Assembly (NCBI RefSeq): GCF_918698115.1 | Contig: NZ_CAKKLV010000011.1 | Span: forward strand, 90,856-154,855 | Reading direction: 5' to 3' | DNA from: Peribacillus sp. Bi96 | GTDB lineage: Bacteria > Bacillota > Bacilli > Bacillales > DSM-1321 | Length of the DNA stretch: 64,000 bases | In this document: positions 47,847 through 57,965 of the stretch, piece after piece | How positions within the stretch are numbered: the stretch's first letter is position 1 | How the letters are laid out: every line of letters begins with the position of its first letter | Translations under genes and position numbers: made by a program | Notes under the pieces: model-generated | The model's database searches: none | What the model was told of the DNA's origin: nothing | The model's input: the letters and a program-made list of their open reading frames with translations, nothing else

Positions 47847-48349
47847 AGTTAGACGAACTTACTCCCGCAGAAATGGAAGAAATGCGTAACAGTATTTTTT
47901 TATCGACACTTGAACAAATAAAGGGATGGGCTAGAAGTAATTCACTTTGGCCAATGACTTTCGGTTTAGCATGCTGTGCAATTGAAATGATGGGTGTGGG
48001 CTCCTCACATTATGATTTGGATCGTTTTGGTTCATTTTTCCGGACATCACCAAGACAATCTGACGTCATGATTGTCTCAGGAACGGTAACGAAAAAAATG
48101 GCCCCGATAATAAGTAGATTGTACGATCAAATGCCTGAACCGAAGTGGGTAATTGCAATGGGATCTTGTGCTACAGCAGGCGGACCCTATGTGAAATCCT
48201 ACTCGGTGGTCAAAGGAGTAGATCAAATAGTACCTGTCGATGTATATATTCCGGGGTGTCCCCCAAACCCGGCAGCACTTATATATGGAATCAATAAATT
48301 AAAAGAGAAAATCCGTTATGAGGCGAAAACCGGAAAGCGGGTGATATAG
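47837..48349 (+). CDS. nuoB: NADH-quinone oxidoreductase subunit B
   Basis: 170 residues, holds cluster N2, the last 4Fe-4S before quinone. Cysteines are in [19 protein letters not shown] and PGCPPNP. It overlaps nuoA by ten bases; ATG 47837 is in the overlap. Confidence 0.96.
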   Translation: MELKLDELTPAEMEEMRNSIFLSTLEQIKGWARSNSLWPMTFGLACCAIEMMGVGSSHYDLDRFGSFFRTSPRQSDVMIVSGTVTKKMAPIISRLYDQMPEPKWVIAMGSCATAGGPYVKSYSVVKGVDQIVPVDVYIPGCPPNPAALIYGINKLKEKIRYEAKTGKRVI

Positions 48350-49468
48350 ATGAGCGAGAAGCAGGACTTAGCCCAACAAAAGAAAGAGGCAGCGGCTAAG
48401 GCGAAGGCCACCGCACTGGCCCGAAAACATGCGAAGGAGGAAGCGAAGGAAAAGCCGGAAGGTGAACTGAATCTGTTGAAACAAAAGGCGGCCGCAGCAG
48501 CCAAGGCGAAAGCTGTAGCTCTGGCTCGGAAAAAGGCGAAGGAGGAAGCAGTCGAAAAGCCGGAAGGTGGACTGGATCTAGCGAAACAAAAGGCGGCTGC
48601 GGCAGCCAAGGCGAAAGCGGCAGCTCTGGCTCGGAAAAAGGCGAAGGAGGAAGCAGTCGAAAAGCCGGAAGGTGGACTGGATCTAGCGAAACAAAAGGCG
48701 GCTGCGGCAGCCAAGGCGAAAGCGGCAGCTCTGGCTCGAAAAAAGGCGCAGGAGGAAGCGGTCGAAAAGCCGGAAGGTGAATTGGATCTAGCGAAACAAA
48801 AGGCGGCCGCGGCAGCCAAGGCAAAAGTTGCCGCGCTGGCTCGAAAACAGGAATCCAGTGATAATGATGATGATCTTGAAAAAGCCAAGGCAAAGGCAAT
48901 TGCAGCTGCCAAGGTGAAAGCTGCTGCTGTTGCGAAGGCCAGGAATAGTGTAATGGAAAGCAAGGAAGATCAAATTCCAGATGAACCCTCTCCAAACCAG
49001 GCCAAACTCGATCAAATTGTTCATGCTATTGAAAGGAATGTGGGACAAGAGGCATTAATAGACCACTATATTAATAGACTATCAAAAGATGTACCCACAA
49101 TAGTAGCTAATCCAGATACATATTTCTCAATAGCGAAATTCCTTCGATATGATGAACAGCTTAACTTTTCGTATTTATCGGAACTTCATGGAACGGATTT
49201 CGAAACCCATATGGAAATTTATGTACATTTGCATTCATTCAACATGAATCAATCAGTTGCCTTGAAGGTGAAGCTGGACAGGGATTCTCCCGCTATTCCA
49301 TCATTGGTTCCATTATGGTCAGGAGCCAATTGGCCGGAATGTGAGGCGTATGATTTATTAGGTATTCATTTTCATGAACACCCTGATTTAAAGAGGATTT
49401 TACTTGGTGATGATTGGAAAGGGTATCCCCTTAGAAAAGATTATCAGCCTTATGATGTGGAGGTGTAA
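48350..49468 (+). CDS. nuoC: NADH-quinone oxidoreductase subunit C with Lys/Ala-rich repeat extension
   Basis: 372 residues. The NuoC 30-kDa domain is only the last ~160 (from about 213; WPECEAYDLLGIHF, DWKGYPLRKDY). Before it, about 200 residues of Ala/Lys/Glu consist of a 35-residue repeat (KQKAAAAAKAKAAALARKKA, then KEEAVEKPEGGLDLA), predicted as long charged helix joined by PEG turns. Start ATG 48350 abuts the nuoB stop. Bacillus NuoC proteins are known for long charged N-termini; the near-identical DNA copies here are notable. The role of the tail is unknown. Confidence 0.93.
   Translation: MSEKQDLAQQKKEAAAKAKATALARKHAKEEAKEKPEGELNLLKQKAAAAAKAKAVALARKKAKEEAVEKPEGGLDLAKQKAAAAAKAKAAALARKKAKEEAVEKPEGGLDLAKQKAAAAAKAKAAALARKKAQEEAVEKPEGELDLAKQKAAAAAKAKVAALARKQESSDNDDDLEKAKAKAIAAAKVKAAAVAKARNSVMESKEDQIPDEPSPNQAKLDQIVHAIERNVGQEALIDHYINRLSKDVPTIVANPDTYFSIAKFLRYDEQLNFSYLSELHGTDFETHMEIYVHLHSFNMNQSVALKVKLDRDSPAIPSLVPLWSGANWPECEAYDLLGIHFHEHPDLKRILLGDDWKGYPLRKDYQPYDVEV
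48374..48850 (+). repeat. Tandem 105-bp repeat inside nuoC
   Basis: Units begin at 48374 (divergent), 48479, 48584, 48689 and 48794 (partial). The three middle units differ at only about 5-9 positions from one another, mostly silent or conservative changes. The period is a whole number of codons (35), so gain or loss of a unit keeps the frame. Confidence 0.92.
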
Positions 49469-49473
49469 CCCCA

Positions 49474-50571
49474 ATGTTAAGGACAGAAGAAATGCTTCTC
49501 AATGTCGGGCCGCAGCATCCGAGTACACATGGTGTTTTTCGGCTTGTCATCAAAATCGATGGTGAAATTATAAAAGAGGCTACCCCTGTCATTGGGTATC
49601 TGCATCGTGGTACGGAAAAACTAGCGGAAAACTTGCAATATACACAAATCATTCCATATACCGATCGGCTGGATTATCTGGCCGCAATGACAAATAATTA
49701 TGTGCTTTGCCATGCTGTTGAAACAATGATGGAGATGGAAATCCCCGATAGGGCAGAATATTTGCGGGTAATCGCAATGGAGTTGGGCAGAGTTGCAAGC
49801 CACCTTGTCTGGTGGGGTACATACTTGCTTGATATAGGTGCGACGAGCCCTTTTTTATACGCTTTTCGTGAACGGGAAATGATCGTTAATTTACTAACTG
49901 AATTGTCAGGGGCACGGCTTACTTTCAATTATATGCGTGTTGGTGGTGTAAAATGGGATGCCCCTGAAGACTGGATTGAAAAGGTGGCCGAGTTTGTGCC
50001 GTATATGAGGGAACAGCTTGCCGGTTACCATGAGCTTGTAACAGGGAATGAAATCTTTGTGAATCGAGTTAAAGGGGTAGGCACCTATACGAAGGAAGAA
50101 GCGTTGCAGTATTCGCTTAGCGGGGCAAACTTAAGATGTACAGGTGTGAACTGGGATTTACGAAAAAATGAACCATATTCCATTTATGACAGGTTCAACT
50201 TTGATGTACCTACACGGACAGAGGGCGATGCCTTTTCACGCTATCACTGTAGAATGGAGGAGATCGAAGAATCATTGAAAATTCTTGAGCAGGCGGTCGA
50301 GCAATTTCCAGAAGGGCCGGTCCTTGCTAAGGTCCCGAAAATAATAAAGGTTCCCAAGGGTGAAGCATTTGTCCGAATTGAATCACCAAGAGGGGAGATC
50401 GGCTGTTATATTGCGAGTGAAGGGAAAAAGGAGCCATATCGTTTGAAATTTCGCCGACCTTCATTTTATAATCTGCAAATACTTCCGAAGTTATTGGAAG
50501 GGGAAAATATGTCGAACTTGATAACGATATTAGGTGCAATCGATATTGTTCTAGGGGAGGTGGATGGATAA
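49474..50571 (+). CDS. nuoD: NADH-quinone oxidoreductase subunit D
   Basis: 365 residues, 49-kDa quinone-site subunit related to NiFe hydrogenase large subunit. GPQHPSTHGVFR, GYLHRGTEKLAE, GRVASHLVWWG and RIESPRGEIG are intact. GGAGGTG precedes the ATG. A separate gene, not fused to nuoC. Confidence 0.96.
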   Translation: MLRTEEMLLNVGPQHPSTHGVFRLVIKIDGEIIKEATPVIGYLHRGTEKLAENLQYTQIIPYTDRLDYLAAMTNNYVLCHAVETMMEMEIPDRAEYLRVIAMELGRVASHLVWWGTYLLDIGATSPFLYAFREREMIVNLLTELSGARLTFNYMRVGGVKWDAPEDWIEKVAEFVPYMREQLAGYHELVTGNEIFVNRVKGVGTYTKEEALQYSLSGANLRCTGVNWDLRKNEPYSIYDRFNFDVPTRTEGDAFSRYHCRMEEIEESLKILEQAVEQFPEGPVLAKVPKIIKVPKGEAFVRIESPRGEIGCYIASEGKKEPYRLKFRRPSFYNLQILPKLLEGENMSNLITILGAIDIVLGEVDG

Positions 50572-51579
50572 ATGATCAAGGATTTGCTTCACTCCACTCC
50601 AAGCTTACTGAATTTTGGCATTTTTTTTGGTTTGGCAGTCCTGCTGCTATTCGTTGTGTTAGGGTTTGTTACCTATGGAATCCTATCAGAACGGAAAATC
50701 ATGGGGTTCATGCAGCTACGGGTGGGTCCCAACCAAATTGGAGGAAAATGGGGTCTCTTGCAGACCGTTGCCGATGTTTTGAAACTTCTGATCAAGGAAG
50801 ATACGATACCCAAAAAAGCCGATAAGCCGCTTTATATATTAGCGCCAGTGATTGCTTTTGCTCCAGCCTTCATGGTCCTTGCCGCCTTGCCGTTCACGGA
50901 TGCCTTCCAATTTGCCGATATAGGTGTAGGGCTTCTGTATTATATGGCCATTTCCGGCATATCGACAATCGGAATCGTCACGGCTGGCTGGGCATCCAAT
51001 AATAAGTATTCGTTGATCGGCGGGATGCGGGCAGCCGCACAAATGATATCTTATGAGATTCCGTTGGTGATGTCGCTAGTGGGAATCGTACTCTTAACAG
51101 GTAGTTTAAACTTGAATGAAATAGTCGCAGCCCAGGAGAAGGTTTGGTTCATTTTTCTTCAGCCGATTGCATTTATCGTGTTTTTTATTGCATCGGTTGC
51201 CGAGTTGAACAGGGTACCTTTTGATCTTCCGGAAGCGGAATCTGAACTTGTTGCGGGGTATCATGTTGAATACTCTGGTTTTCGCTGGGCCTTCTTTATG
51301 TTATCCGAATATGTATATATGTTTGCAATGGCCACGCTAACCACTGTATTATTTTTAGGGGGATGGAATTCTATTCCGTTTTTGGATTTTATTCCTGCGG
51401 CTATCTGGTTCGGTCTGAAATTCAGTGCTGTGTTCTATGTACTGGTTTGGATCCGTGTAACCTTTCCTCGTATAAGGGCCGATCAATTGATGGAGTTCGG
51501 ATGGAAAGTACTGCTCCCGGTTGCGTTAGCTAATATATTTTTGACAGCACTTATAAAAGAATTAATCAACCTTTTTTAA
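50572..51579 (+). CDS. nuoH: NADH-quinone oxidoreductase subunit H
   Basis: 335 residues, eight membrane helices; links quinone site to the pumping arm. MQLRVGPNQIGGKWG and FDLPEAESELVAGYH are diagnostic. Starts the base after the nuoD stop. Confidence 0.96.
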   Translation: MIKDLLHSTPSLLNFGIFFGLAVLLLFVVLGFVTYGILSERKIMGFMQLRVGPNQIGGKWGLLQTVADVLKLLIKEDTIPKKADKPLYILAPVIAFAPAFMVLAALPFTDAFQFADIGVGLLYYMAISGISTIGIVTAGWASNNKYSLIGGMRAAAQMISYEIPLVMSLVGIVLLTGSLNLNEIVAAQEKVWFIFLQPIAFIVFFIASVAELNRVPFDLPEAESELVAGYHVEYSGFRWAFFMLSEYVYMFAMATLTTVLFLGGWNSIPFLDFIPAAIWFGLKFSAVFYVLVWIRVTFPRIRADQLMEFGWKVLLPVALANIFLTALIKELINLF

Positions 51580-51612
51580 AAACTTAAGCTGGTCAGAAAG
51601 CGAGGGATTTAA

Positions 51613-52032
51613 ATGCTTGGTTTAGCAAAAGGTTTAACCTATACATTAAAGAACTTGACCCGGAAAAAAGTGACCTATGACTACCCGAATGAGCCGCTGC
51701 CGCTCCCTGACCGATTCCGCGGAATCCAGAAGTTCTACCCTGAAAAGTGCATTGTATGTAATCAATGCGTGACGATTTGTCCAACGGATTGTATTCAATT
51801 AACCGGTAAAAAGCATCCTGATCCGTCGAAAAAAGGAAAGATCATCGATACGTATGACATTAATTTCGAGATCTGTATTTTATGTGATCTATGTACGGAG
51901 GTCTGCCCTACAGAAGCAATCGTAATGACGAACCAATTTGAGCTGGCGGAGTATAGCCGGGATCATTTATTTAAAAATCTGGAGTGGTTGGATGAGAACG
52001 ATGAGAATATCCGGAAGGTGAATAAAGTATGA
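51613..52032 (+). CDS. nuoI: NADH-quinone oxidoreductase subunit I
   Basis: 139 residues with two 4Fe-4S motifs, CIVCNQCVTICP and CILCDLCTEVCP, clusters N6a and N6b. In this NuoEFG-less complex it is the likely entry point for electrons. Confidence 0.96.
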   Translation: MLGLAKGLTYTLKNLTRKKVTYDYPNEPLPLPDRFRGIQKFYPEKCIVCNQCVTICPTDCIQLTGKKHPDPSKKGKIIDTYDINFEICILCDLCTEVCPTEAIVMTNQFELAEYSRDHLFKNLEWLDENDENIRKVNKV

Positions 52033-52547
52033 CTTTATCCGGTGAATTAATTGCCTTTTTTGGCTTGGCACTTGTAGCCATATTAGGCGGGGTGCTGCTA
52101 ATTACGTTAACTAAAGTGGTCCATATGGTCATTGCACTTGTTTTTACTTTCTTAAGTATTGCCGGCATTTATTTGTTGCTCTCGGCAGAGTTTGTCGCCG
52201 TCGTCCAAATCCTGATTTATTCAGGGGCCATTACGATCGTGATGTTATTTGGCATTATGCTGACTAAACACCAAGAAAGTGACGAACCGGCAAAAGGAGG
52301 CTGGGGGAAAATCACTTTGCTATTAGCGATTGCTGGATTCGCCGTGGCGGTTTATCTGGGGATTTATAATCTGGATATACCTGTACAGCCAGCCACCTTG
52401 CATGAGGAAAATACAAAACAAATAGGAATCGAACTTTTTTCAAAATATGTAATCCCATTTGAAGTAATGTCTGTACTCCTGCTTGTAGCTTTAGTTGGTG
52501 CCATCGTATTAGCTAAAAAAGATGATGAGGAGGGAGATCAATCATGA
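52029..52547 (+). CDS. nuoJ: NADH-quinone oxidoreductase subunit J
   Basis: 172 residues, five helices. [21 protein letters not shown] is the conserved helix with a pi-bulge. Overlaps nuoI by four bases. Confidence 0.94.
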   Translation: MTLSGELIAFFGLALVAILGGVLLITLTKVVHMVIALVFTFLSIAGIYLLLSAEFVAVVQILIYSGAITIVMLFGIMLTKHQESDEPAKGGWGKITLLLAIAGFAVAVYLGIYNLDIPVQPATLHEENTKQIGIELFSKYVIPFEVMSVLLLVALVGAIVLAKKDDEEGDQS

Positions 52548-52858
52548 CGGGAGTTCCCTTGTCAGCTTATCTCGTATTGGCACTCGTTTTATTTTGTATA
52601 GGGTTGTATGGAGCATTGACAAAAAGAAATGCTGTCATTGTTTTGATTTCAATCGAGCTGATGCTAAACGCCGCGAATATCAATTTAGTTGCCTTCAGTA
52701 AATTAGGGGTAACGCCATCTATTACGGGTCAAGTGTTTTCATTATTCACGATTACAATTGCTGCAGCCGAGGCAGCTGTAGGTCTGGCTATATTAATGTC
52801 CCTATATCGCAATCGGAAGACGGTCAATGTCGATGAAATGGACATTATGAAGCATTGA
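52544..52858 (+). CDS. nuoK: NADH-quinone oxidoreductase subunit K
   Basis: 104 residues, three helices. Pumping-path glutamates are in [14 protein letters not shown] and [11 protein letters not shown]. Overlaps nuoJ by four bases. Confidence 0.95.
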   Translation: MTGVPLSAYLVLALVLFCIGLYGALTKRNAVIVLISIELMLNAANINLVAFSKLGVTPSITGQVFSLFTITIAAAEAAVGLAILMSLYRNRKTVNVDEMDIMKH

Positions 52859-52892
52859 AGGTTCATATAAATGAAGAAGGGGATTTGATACG

Positions 52893-54767
52893 ATGATGGA
52901 GAACGCTTGGCTCATACCGATCTTTCCACTCGTCACGTTTCTGGTTCTGCTTCTATCAGGTGGGCGGTTGCGGGAAAGAGGGGCATATATTGGAATAATA
53001 TGTACTCTTGCTTCGTTTATTTTATCGTTGCTTGTCTTGATGGAACGGTTTAAGGAACCTACTTATAAAATAACGATAGATTGGCTTTCCATCGGAGGGA
53101 CGCAACTTAAAGCGGGATTTGAAATCAATCAGCTTAATGCTTTGATGCTTGTGATCGTTTCTCTTGTCAGCCTGCTTGTCCAGTTATATTCGAAGGGATA
53201 TATGAAGGGTGAAGAGCGATTCTCAACTTTTTATGCTTATCTGGGCTTTTTCACATTTGCCATGCTTGGGCTTGTCATGGCACCCAATTTATTACAACTT
53301 TATTTTTTCTGGGAATTGGTAGGGGTGGGCTCCTTCCTGCTGATCGGATTTTACTATTATAAACAGGAAGCCAAGAATGCAGCGAAGAAGGCGTTCATCA
53401 TGACCAGAATTGGGGATGTAGGGCTCTTGGTCGGTATTATTCTACTTTTCTGGGGAACAGGTAGCTTTGAATATGGAGAGATCTTTCAAGCCGTTCAATC
53501 GGGCGTGATATCAAATGAAGGCTTGACGTTGATTGCCATTTTAATTTTTATCGGTGCGGTTGGGAAATCTGGACAATTTCCTCTTCATTCATGGCTTCCC
53601 GATGCAATGGAAGGCCCGACTCCAGTTTCCGCACTGATTCACGCAGCAACCATGGTTGCTGCAGGGGTTTACCTGGTAGCGACCATGTTCCCATTATTCC
53701 TGGCTAGTTCTGCTGCGATGCAAGTCGTGGCGATAACAGGCGGATTTACAGCCATCTTTGCCGCAAGCATTGCTCTTGTGCAAAAGGATGTTAAGCGAGT
53801 ATTGGCCTATTCGACTGTCTCTCAGCTTGGTTTTATGATGCTTGCTTTGGGTACTGCTGGATATGTGGCTGGCGTGTTTCATTTAATGACCCATGCCTTT
53901 TTTAAAGCATTGCTGTTTTTGGCAGCAGGCAGTGTTATTCATGCTATACATACACAGGATATAGAAAAAATGGGTGGCTTATGGGGGAAATTGAATTGGA
54001 CTGGGCCGCTGTTCTTGACTGGCACTTTAGCGATATCAGGATTTCCCTTACTCTCGGGTTTTTTCAGTAAAGATGAAATTCTAATGGCAGCATGGGAGAA
54101 TGGTAATTATTTGTTGTTTGCACTAGCGGTGATCACCTCCTTTTTAACTGCGTTTTACATGTTCCGGCTGTTTTTCATGATATTTACAGGAGAATCACGC
54201 AGTCAAGTGAAGCAGGTCAAGGAATCACCTTCAATCATGTTGCTTCCCATGCTTGTATTGGCGTTCCTTGCAGTAATCAGTGGATATGTCCAAACACCAT
54301 GGTTCGGAACCTTCCTTGGTGAGTGGCTAATGGAGGGAAATGAAACGCTTCTTGGAGGTAATAGCCATAGTGAGGGTCCCGTTTGGATTATGGTCATGGC
54401 CGTGCTTGTATCGCTGGCAGGTATATTCCTTGCTTATATGATATACGCTAAAAAGAAGTTACCTCGGAGCTGGCTTGTTCAAGAAAACAACGAGTTTTAT
54501 AGAGTTTTGGATAATAAGTATTATATTGATGAGATTTACCATTTTACCGTAGGCTATGCAATCAAAGGCTTAAGTTTATTCCTATCTTATATCGAAAGGT
54601 TCATTGTCGGTGGGGTGGTATCCACTGTAACAATCTCGATAGAGGGGTTGGGGAAAATAGGGTCTAAACTGCAAACGGGACAGGTACAGCGTTACGGCAT
54701 GATAGCCTTTTTGGGACTTGCGGTATTGTTGGTCATTTTTGCAGTAACTGGGGGGTATCTAAGATGA
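52893..54767 (+). CDS. nuoL: NADH-quinone oxidoreductase subunit L
   Basis: 624 residues, antiporter-like pump with the long lateral helix at the C-terminus. Key residues are in FFWELVGVGSFLLIGFYY (Glu), GKSGQFPLHSWLPDAMEGPT (Lys) and HAFFKALLFL. Tandem ATGs at 52893/52896; either fits AGAAGGGG. Confidence 0.95.
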   Translation: MMENAWLIPIFPLVTFLVLLLSGGRLRERGAYIGIICTLASFILSLLVLMERFKEPTYKITIDWLSIGGTQLKAGFEINQLNALMLVIVSLVSLLVQLYSKGYMKGEERFSTFYAYLGFFTFAMLGLVMAPNLLQLYFFWELVGVGSFLLIGFYYYKQEAKNAAKKAFIMTRIGDVGLLVGIILLFWGTGSFEYGEIFQAVQSGVISNEGLTLIAILIFIGAVGKSGQFPLHSWLPDAMEGPTPVSALIHAATMVAAGVYLVATMFPLFLASSAAMQVVAITGGFTAIFAASIALVQKDVKRVLAYSTVSQLGFMMLALGTAGYVAGVFHLMTHAFFKALLFLAAGSVIHAIHTQDIEKMGGLWGKLNWTGPLFLTGTLAISGFPLLSGFFSKDEILMAAWENGNYLLFALAVITSFLTAFYMFRLFFMIFTGESRSQVKQVKESPSIMLLPMLVLAFLAVISGYVQTPWFGTFLGEWLMEGNETLLGGNSHSEGPVWIMVMAVLVSLAGIFLAYMIYAKKKLPRSWLVQENNEFYRVLDNKYYIDEIYHFTVGYAIKGLSLFLSYIERFIVGGVVSTVTISIEGLGKIGSKLQTGQVQRYGMIAFLGLAVLLVIFAVTGGYLR

Positions 54768-56287
54768 ATGTCTATTTGCTCTCACTTTTAGTGTTTTCAC
54801 CCTTGCTGGGTATTGTGATGGTTGCCCTTATGCCGAAAAAAGAGGAAAGGACGATTAAACAATTTGGCTTTTTCGGAACGCTGCCTCCTCTTTTCCTCTC
54901 GTTCTTTCTATGTAGTCAATACTATTCAGGTGTTGCCCTTTCCCTCTTTGACATTAAGGTGAATTGGATCAGGTTTGGGAATCTGGAGGTGTATGATCCC
55001 AAGCTCTTCACAGTTAATTTTGAGTTGGGTCTGGATGGATTAAGTCTAATCTTCATATTACTGACAACAATCATTTCTTCACTGGCAGCAATCGCCTCCA
55101 TCTATATAAAACAAGAATGGAAAGGGTATTATTTGCTATTTTTGATCTTGGAGATTGGCATGCTCGGTGTATTTACAGCAGAAAATTTGATCCTTTTTTT
55201 CATCTTTTTTGAAATGACCTTGATTCCCGCTTTCTTTTTAATTGGCAGATGGGGCTTTCTGGAGAGGGAGAAAGCATCTTATAGTTTCTTAATTTATAAC
55301 GGCATTGGTTCGGCAGTTTTATTGGTGGTTATTTTAATTTTATTTGCCCGGACAGGTACAACCAATATTGCGGCTTTGACGCAGATGATGACAATGGGCG
55401 GTGTATCGCTTTTTGCACCCATATCCGGTTCGATGAAGTATGGCTTATGTCTGGCCTTCCTCATTGCATTTGCAGTAAAGCTGCCGGTATTCCCTTTTCA
55501 CAGTTGGATGGTGCGGGTCCATGCAGAGGCACCTCCATCCATAGTCATGATTCATGCAGGTGTCTTATTGAAAATAGGAGCGTACGGAATCATCAGGTTT
55601 GGAATGGGGATATTTCCAGAGCAATATAAAAGCTTGGCCTTCACCGTTGTCCTATTTGGGGTCCTCAGCTTTTTATATGGTGCATTTTTAGCGTTGGTAC
55701 AGACGGATTTCAAGCTCGTTTTAGCATACTCATCGATTTCGCATATGGGTATCGTCATGATGGGGTTGGGAGCCTTGAATGAAGCGGGCATTCAGGGAGC
55801 CATCTTTCAAGTCATCTCACATGGGTTAATTGCTGCTCTGTTGTTTTTCTTGGTGGGTGTATTATACGAACGGACGGGAACCACCATGCTTCCTAAGCTT
55901 GGGGGATTGGCCAAGTCGATGCCGGTTTTTTCCGGGTTTATGTTAGCGTGCGGGATGGCTTCACTCGGTTTGCCTGGCATGTCTGGCTTCATCAGTGAAT
56001 TCATGGTATTTCTCGGCTTATTCAAGAGCCAACCAACGCTTGCTGCAGTTGGGGTGATCGGGCTGATTTTAACGGCAGTATATATACTGAGGGCAGTTAT
56101 GTTGATGACCTTTGGTAAAACTAATAGTTTGGTAGAAAAAGAGAAATGGGACCTTAAAGGGCTGGAGTTTGTACCGGCATTGGTTCTTCTCGGTTTGATC
56201 ATATCCGTTGGGGTGTACCCAAATTTGTTAGGCGGGCCTCTTCAAGGAACGATTGAAGCCATGATGCTAGCTTTAGGGGGGCGATGA
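54764..56287 (+). CDS. nuoM: NADH-quinone oxidoreductase subunit M
   Basis: 507 residues, 14-helix antiporter-like subunit. FFEMTLIPAFFLIGRWG (Glu), AVKLPVFPFHSWMVRVHAEA (Lys) and HGLIAALLFF are present. Overlaps nuoL by four bases. Confidence 0.95.
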   Translation: MNVYLLSLLVFSPLLGIVMVALMPKKEERTIKQFGFFGTLPPLFLSFFLCSQYYSGVALSLFDIKVNWIRFGNLEVYDPKLFTVNFELGLDGLSLIFILLTTIISSLAAIASIYIKQEWKGYYLLFLILEIGMLGVFTAENLILFFIFFEMTLIPAFFLIGRWGFLEREKASYSFLIYNGIGSAVLLVVILILFARTGTTNIAALTQMMTMGGVSLFAPISGSMKYGLCLAFLIAFAVKLPVFPFHSWMVRVHAEAPPSIVMIHAGVLLKIGAYGIIRFGMGIFPEQYKSLAFTVVLFGVLSFLYGAFLALVQTDFKLVLAYSSISHMGIVMMGLGALNEAGIQGAIFQVISHGLIAALLFFLVGVLYERTGTTMLPKLGGLAKSMPVFSGFMLACGMASLGLPGMSGFISEFMVFLGLFKSQPTLAAVGVIGLILTAVYILRAVMLMTFGKTNSLVEKEKWDLKGLEFVPALVLLGLIISVGVYPNLLGGPLQGTIEAMMLALGGR

Positions 56288-56290
56288 AGG

Positions 56291-57817
56291 ATGGATTGGA
56301 ACACGATGCTTTCTTATAATTGGGGAGCGATGATGCCGGAATTCATCATCCTTGGAACGGCCATGATTCTTTCGATATTGGATTTATTCTGGCCTAAGCA
56401 CTTTAATCGAAGGAAACTGGCCTGGCTCGCGCTAACAGGCATCATTTTAGCCTGTTTGTCACTGATTAGCTTATTATCCTTTGAGTCAGTAAGTATCTTA
56501 TCCGATACATTTCGGTTAGACTCTTTTGCAAAAGCATTTAAGCTACTCTTATTATTCGGAGCAGGTCTTATCATCCTTCTGGCTGAAAGCTATGAACCGC
56601 AAGAGGGGTTGCATGAGCATAGGGGGGAATTTTATTATCTGTTCCTGACCGCCTTGCTTGGAGCGATGATCATGTCCTCAAGCGGGGATTTGATAACCCT
56701 GTTTGTTGGGCTGGAACTGCTTTCACTTTCATCGTATATATTAGTCGGTATACGTAAACATGATCTGAAGTCTAACGAAGCGTCCATGAAGTATGTAATA
56801 AACGGCGGTATTTCCACGGCGATCACTTTATTCGGGATGAGCTATTTATATGGTGTGACTGGTTCAGTCAACCTAGCCGAGATGAGCCGGACGATGGCCG
56901 CACTGACGGATGGTCAGCTGCAATACATTATGGGTCTCGCTTTCTTCATGGTTTTTGTCGGATTATCCTTCAAGATTGCTGCGGCTCCATTTCATATGTG
57001 GGCACCGGATGTTTATGAGGGGGCACCAACACCAGTCGTAGCCTTCTTAAGTGTAATATCGAAAATAGCAGGTTTCGTCATTATCCTGCGCATTTTTCTT
57101 TCGTTATTTCAAACAGCGTCCGGTGACGTGTTCGGAGCGCTTGACTTTTTGGAGAAAAATAATATCTATATAGCTTCATTGGCAGGTCTGACGATCATCA
57201 TTGGGAATGTGATTGCGTTAAGGCAGCAAAATTTAAAACGATTATTCGCCTATTCAAGCATCGCCCATGCGGGTTACCTCCTTGTAGCGGTAGCTACATT
57301 GGGTGGAGGATATTTCCTGATGGACACAGTCTGGTATTACTTACTGGCATATGTATTAATGAATATCGGTGTATTTGCAGTCATTCAACTGCTTTCCAGT
57401 CAAAGCGGATCAGATGACATTAGCATTCTTGCAGGACTAGGGAAAAAATCGCCGTACCTTGCCATTGCATTTACGGTCTTTATCCTTTCGCTGGCCGGAA
57501 TTCCCGGGACGACAGGCTTTATTGGCAAACTGAATATTTTTCTTGGAACATTCATTACGGAACCTGGACATTTTGTCCTTGCAGGAATCATGATTGCAGG
57601 TACCATCGTATCCTATGTGTATTATTTCGGATTATTGGTTCAAGTCTTTTTCCGACCCTTTCATTCAGACAAGGTCATTAAAATCCGTTCTGGTCTATAT
57701 ACCGTGTTAATCATTTGCGTAATAGGCACGATCATTTTCGGGGTAGCCCCTAATCTTGCCTTTGACTTCATTCACGATCAATTTGGTGATTTTACAGACT
57801 TTATTTCGAGTAAATGA
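56291..57817 (+). CDS. nuoN: NADH-quinone oxidoreductase subunit N
   Basis: 508 residues, third antiporter-like subunit. GLELLSLSSYILVG, KIAAAPFHMWAPDVYEGAPT and YSSIAHAGYLLVA are typical. Starts three bases after nuoM and ends the operon. A weak hairpin, AGAGGCT/AGCCTCT at 57833-57860, follows without a good T-run. Confidence 0.95.
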   Translation: MDWNTMLSYNWGAMMPEFIILGTAMILSILDLFWPKHFNRRKLAWLALTGIILACLSLISLLSFESVSILSDTFRLDSFAKAFKLLLLFGAGLIILLAESYEPQEGLHEHRGEFYYLFLTALLGAMIMSSSGDLITLFVGLELLSLSSYILVGIRKHDLKSNEASMKYVINGGISTAITLFGMSYLYGVTGSVNLAEMSRTMAALTDGQLQYIMGLAFFMVFVGLSFKIAAAPFHMWAPDVYEGAPTPVVAFLSVISKIAGFVIILRIFLSLFQTASGDVFGALDFLEKNNIYIASLAGLTIIIGNVIALRQQNLKRLFAYSSIAHAGYLLVAVATLGGGYFLMDTVWYYLLAYVLMNIGVFAVIQLLSSQSGSDDISILAGLGKKSPYLAIAFTVFILSLAGIPGTTGFIGKLNIFLGTFITEPGHFVLAGIMIAGTIVSYVYYFGLLVQVFFRPFHSDKVIKIRSGLYTVLIICVIGTIIFGVAPNLAFDFIHDQFGDFTDFISSK

Positions 57818-57965
57818 TATAATATCTGTATCAGAGGCTCATTCCATTGGATTAGCCTCTATTTACAGTTTTAAAAAGATATTTTGCAATTCTTCCTTTT
57901 TAATTCCAAATACGAAGGGGTTTTGTGTTAGAATATAAGACGGGTGTCTTTTAGGAGGTATGTAC

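Noticed and set aside
48479..48850. Regular repeats that could suggest a CRISPR array
   Set aside because: The 105-bp units abut without unique spacers, keep the nuoC frame and are not palindromic.
48316..48995. Two long antisense open frames (about 200 codons each) opposite nuoC
   Set aside because: They are produced by the Ala/Lys codon repeats of nuoC; composition is repetitive (Ala/Phe or Pro/Leu-rich), and there is no ribosome site.
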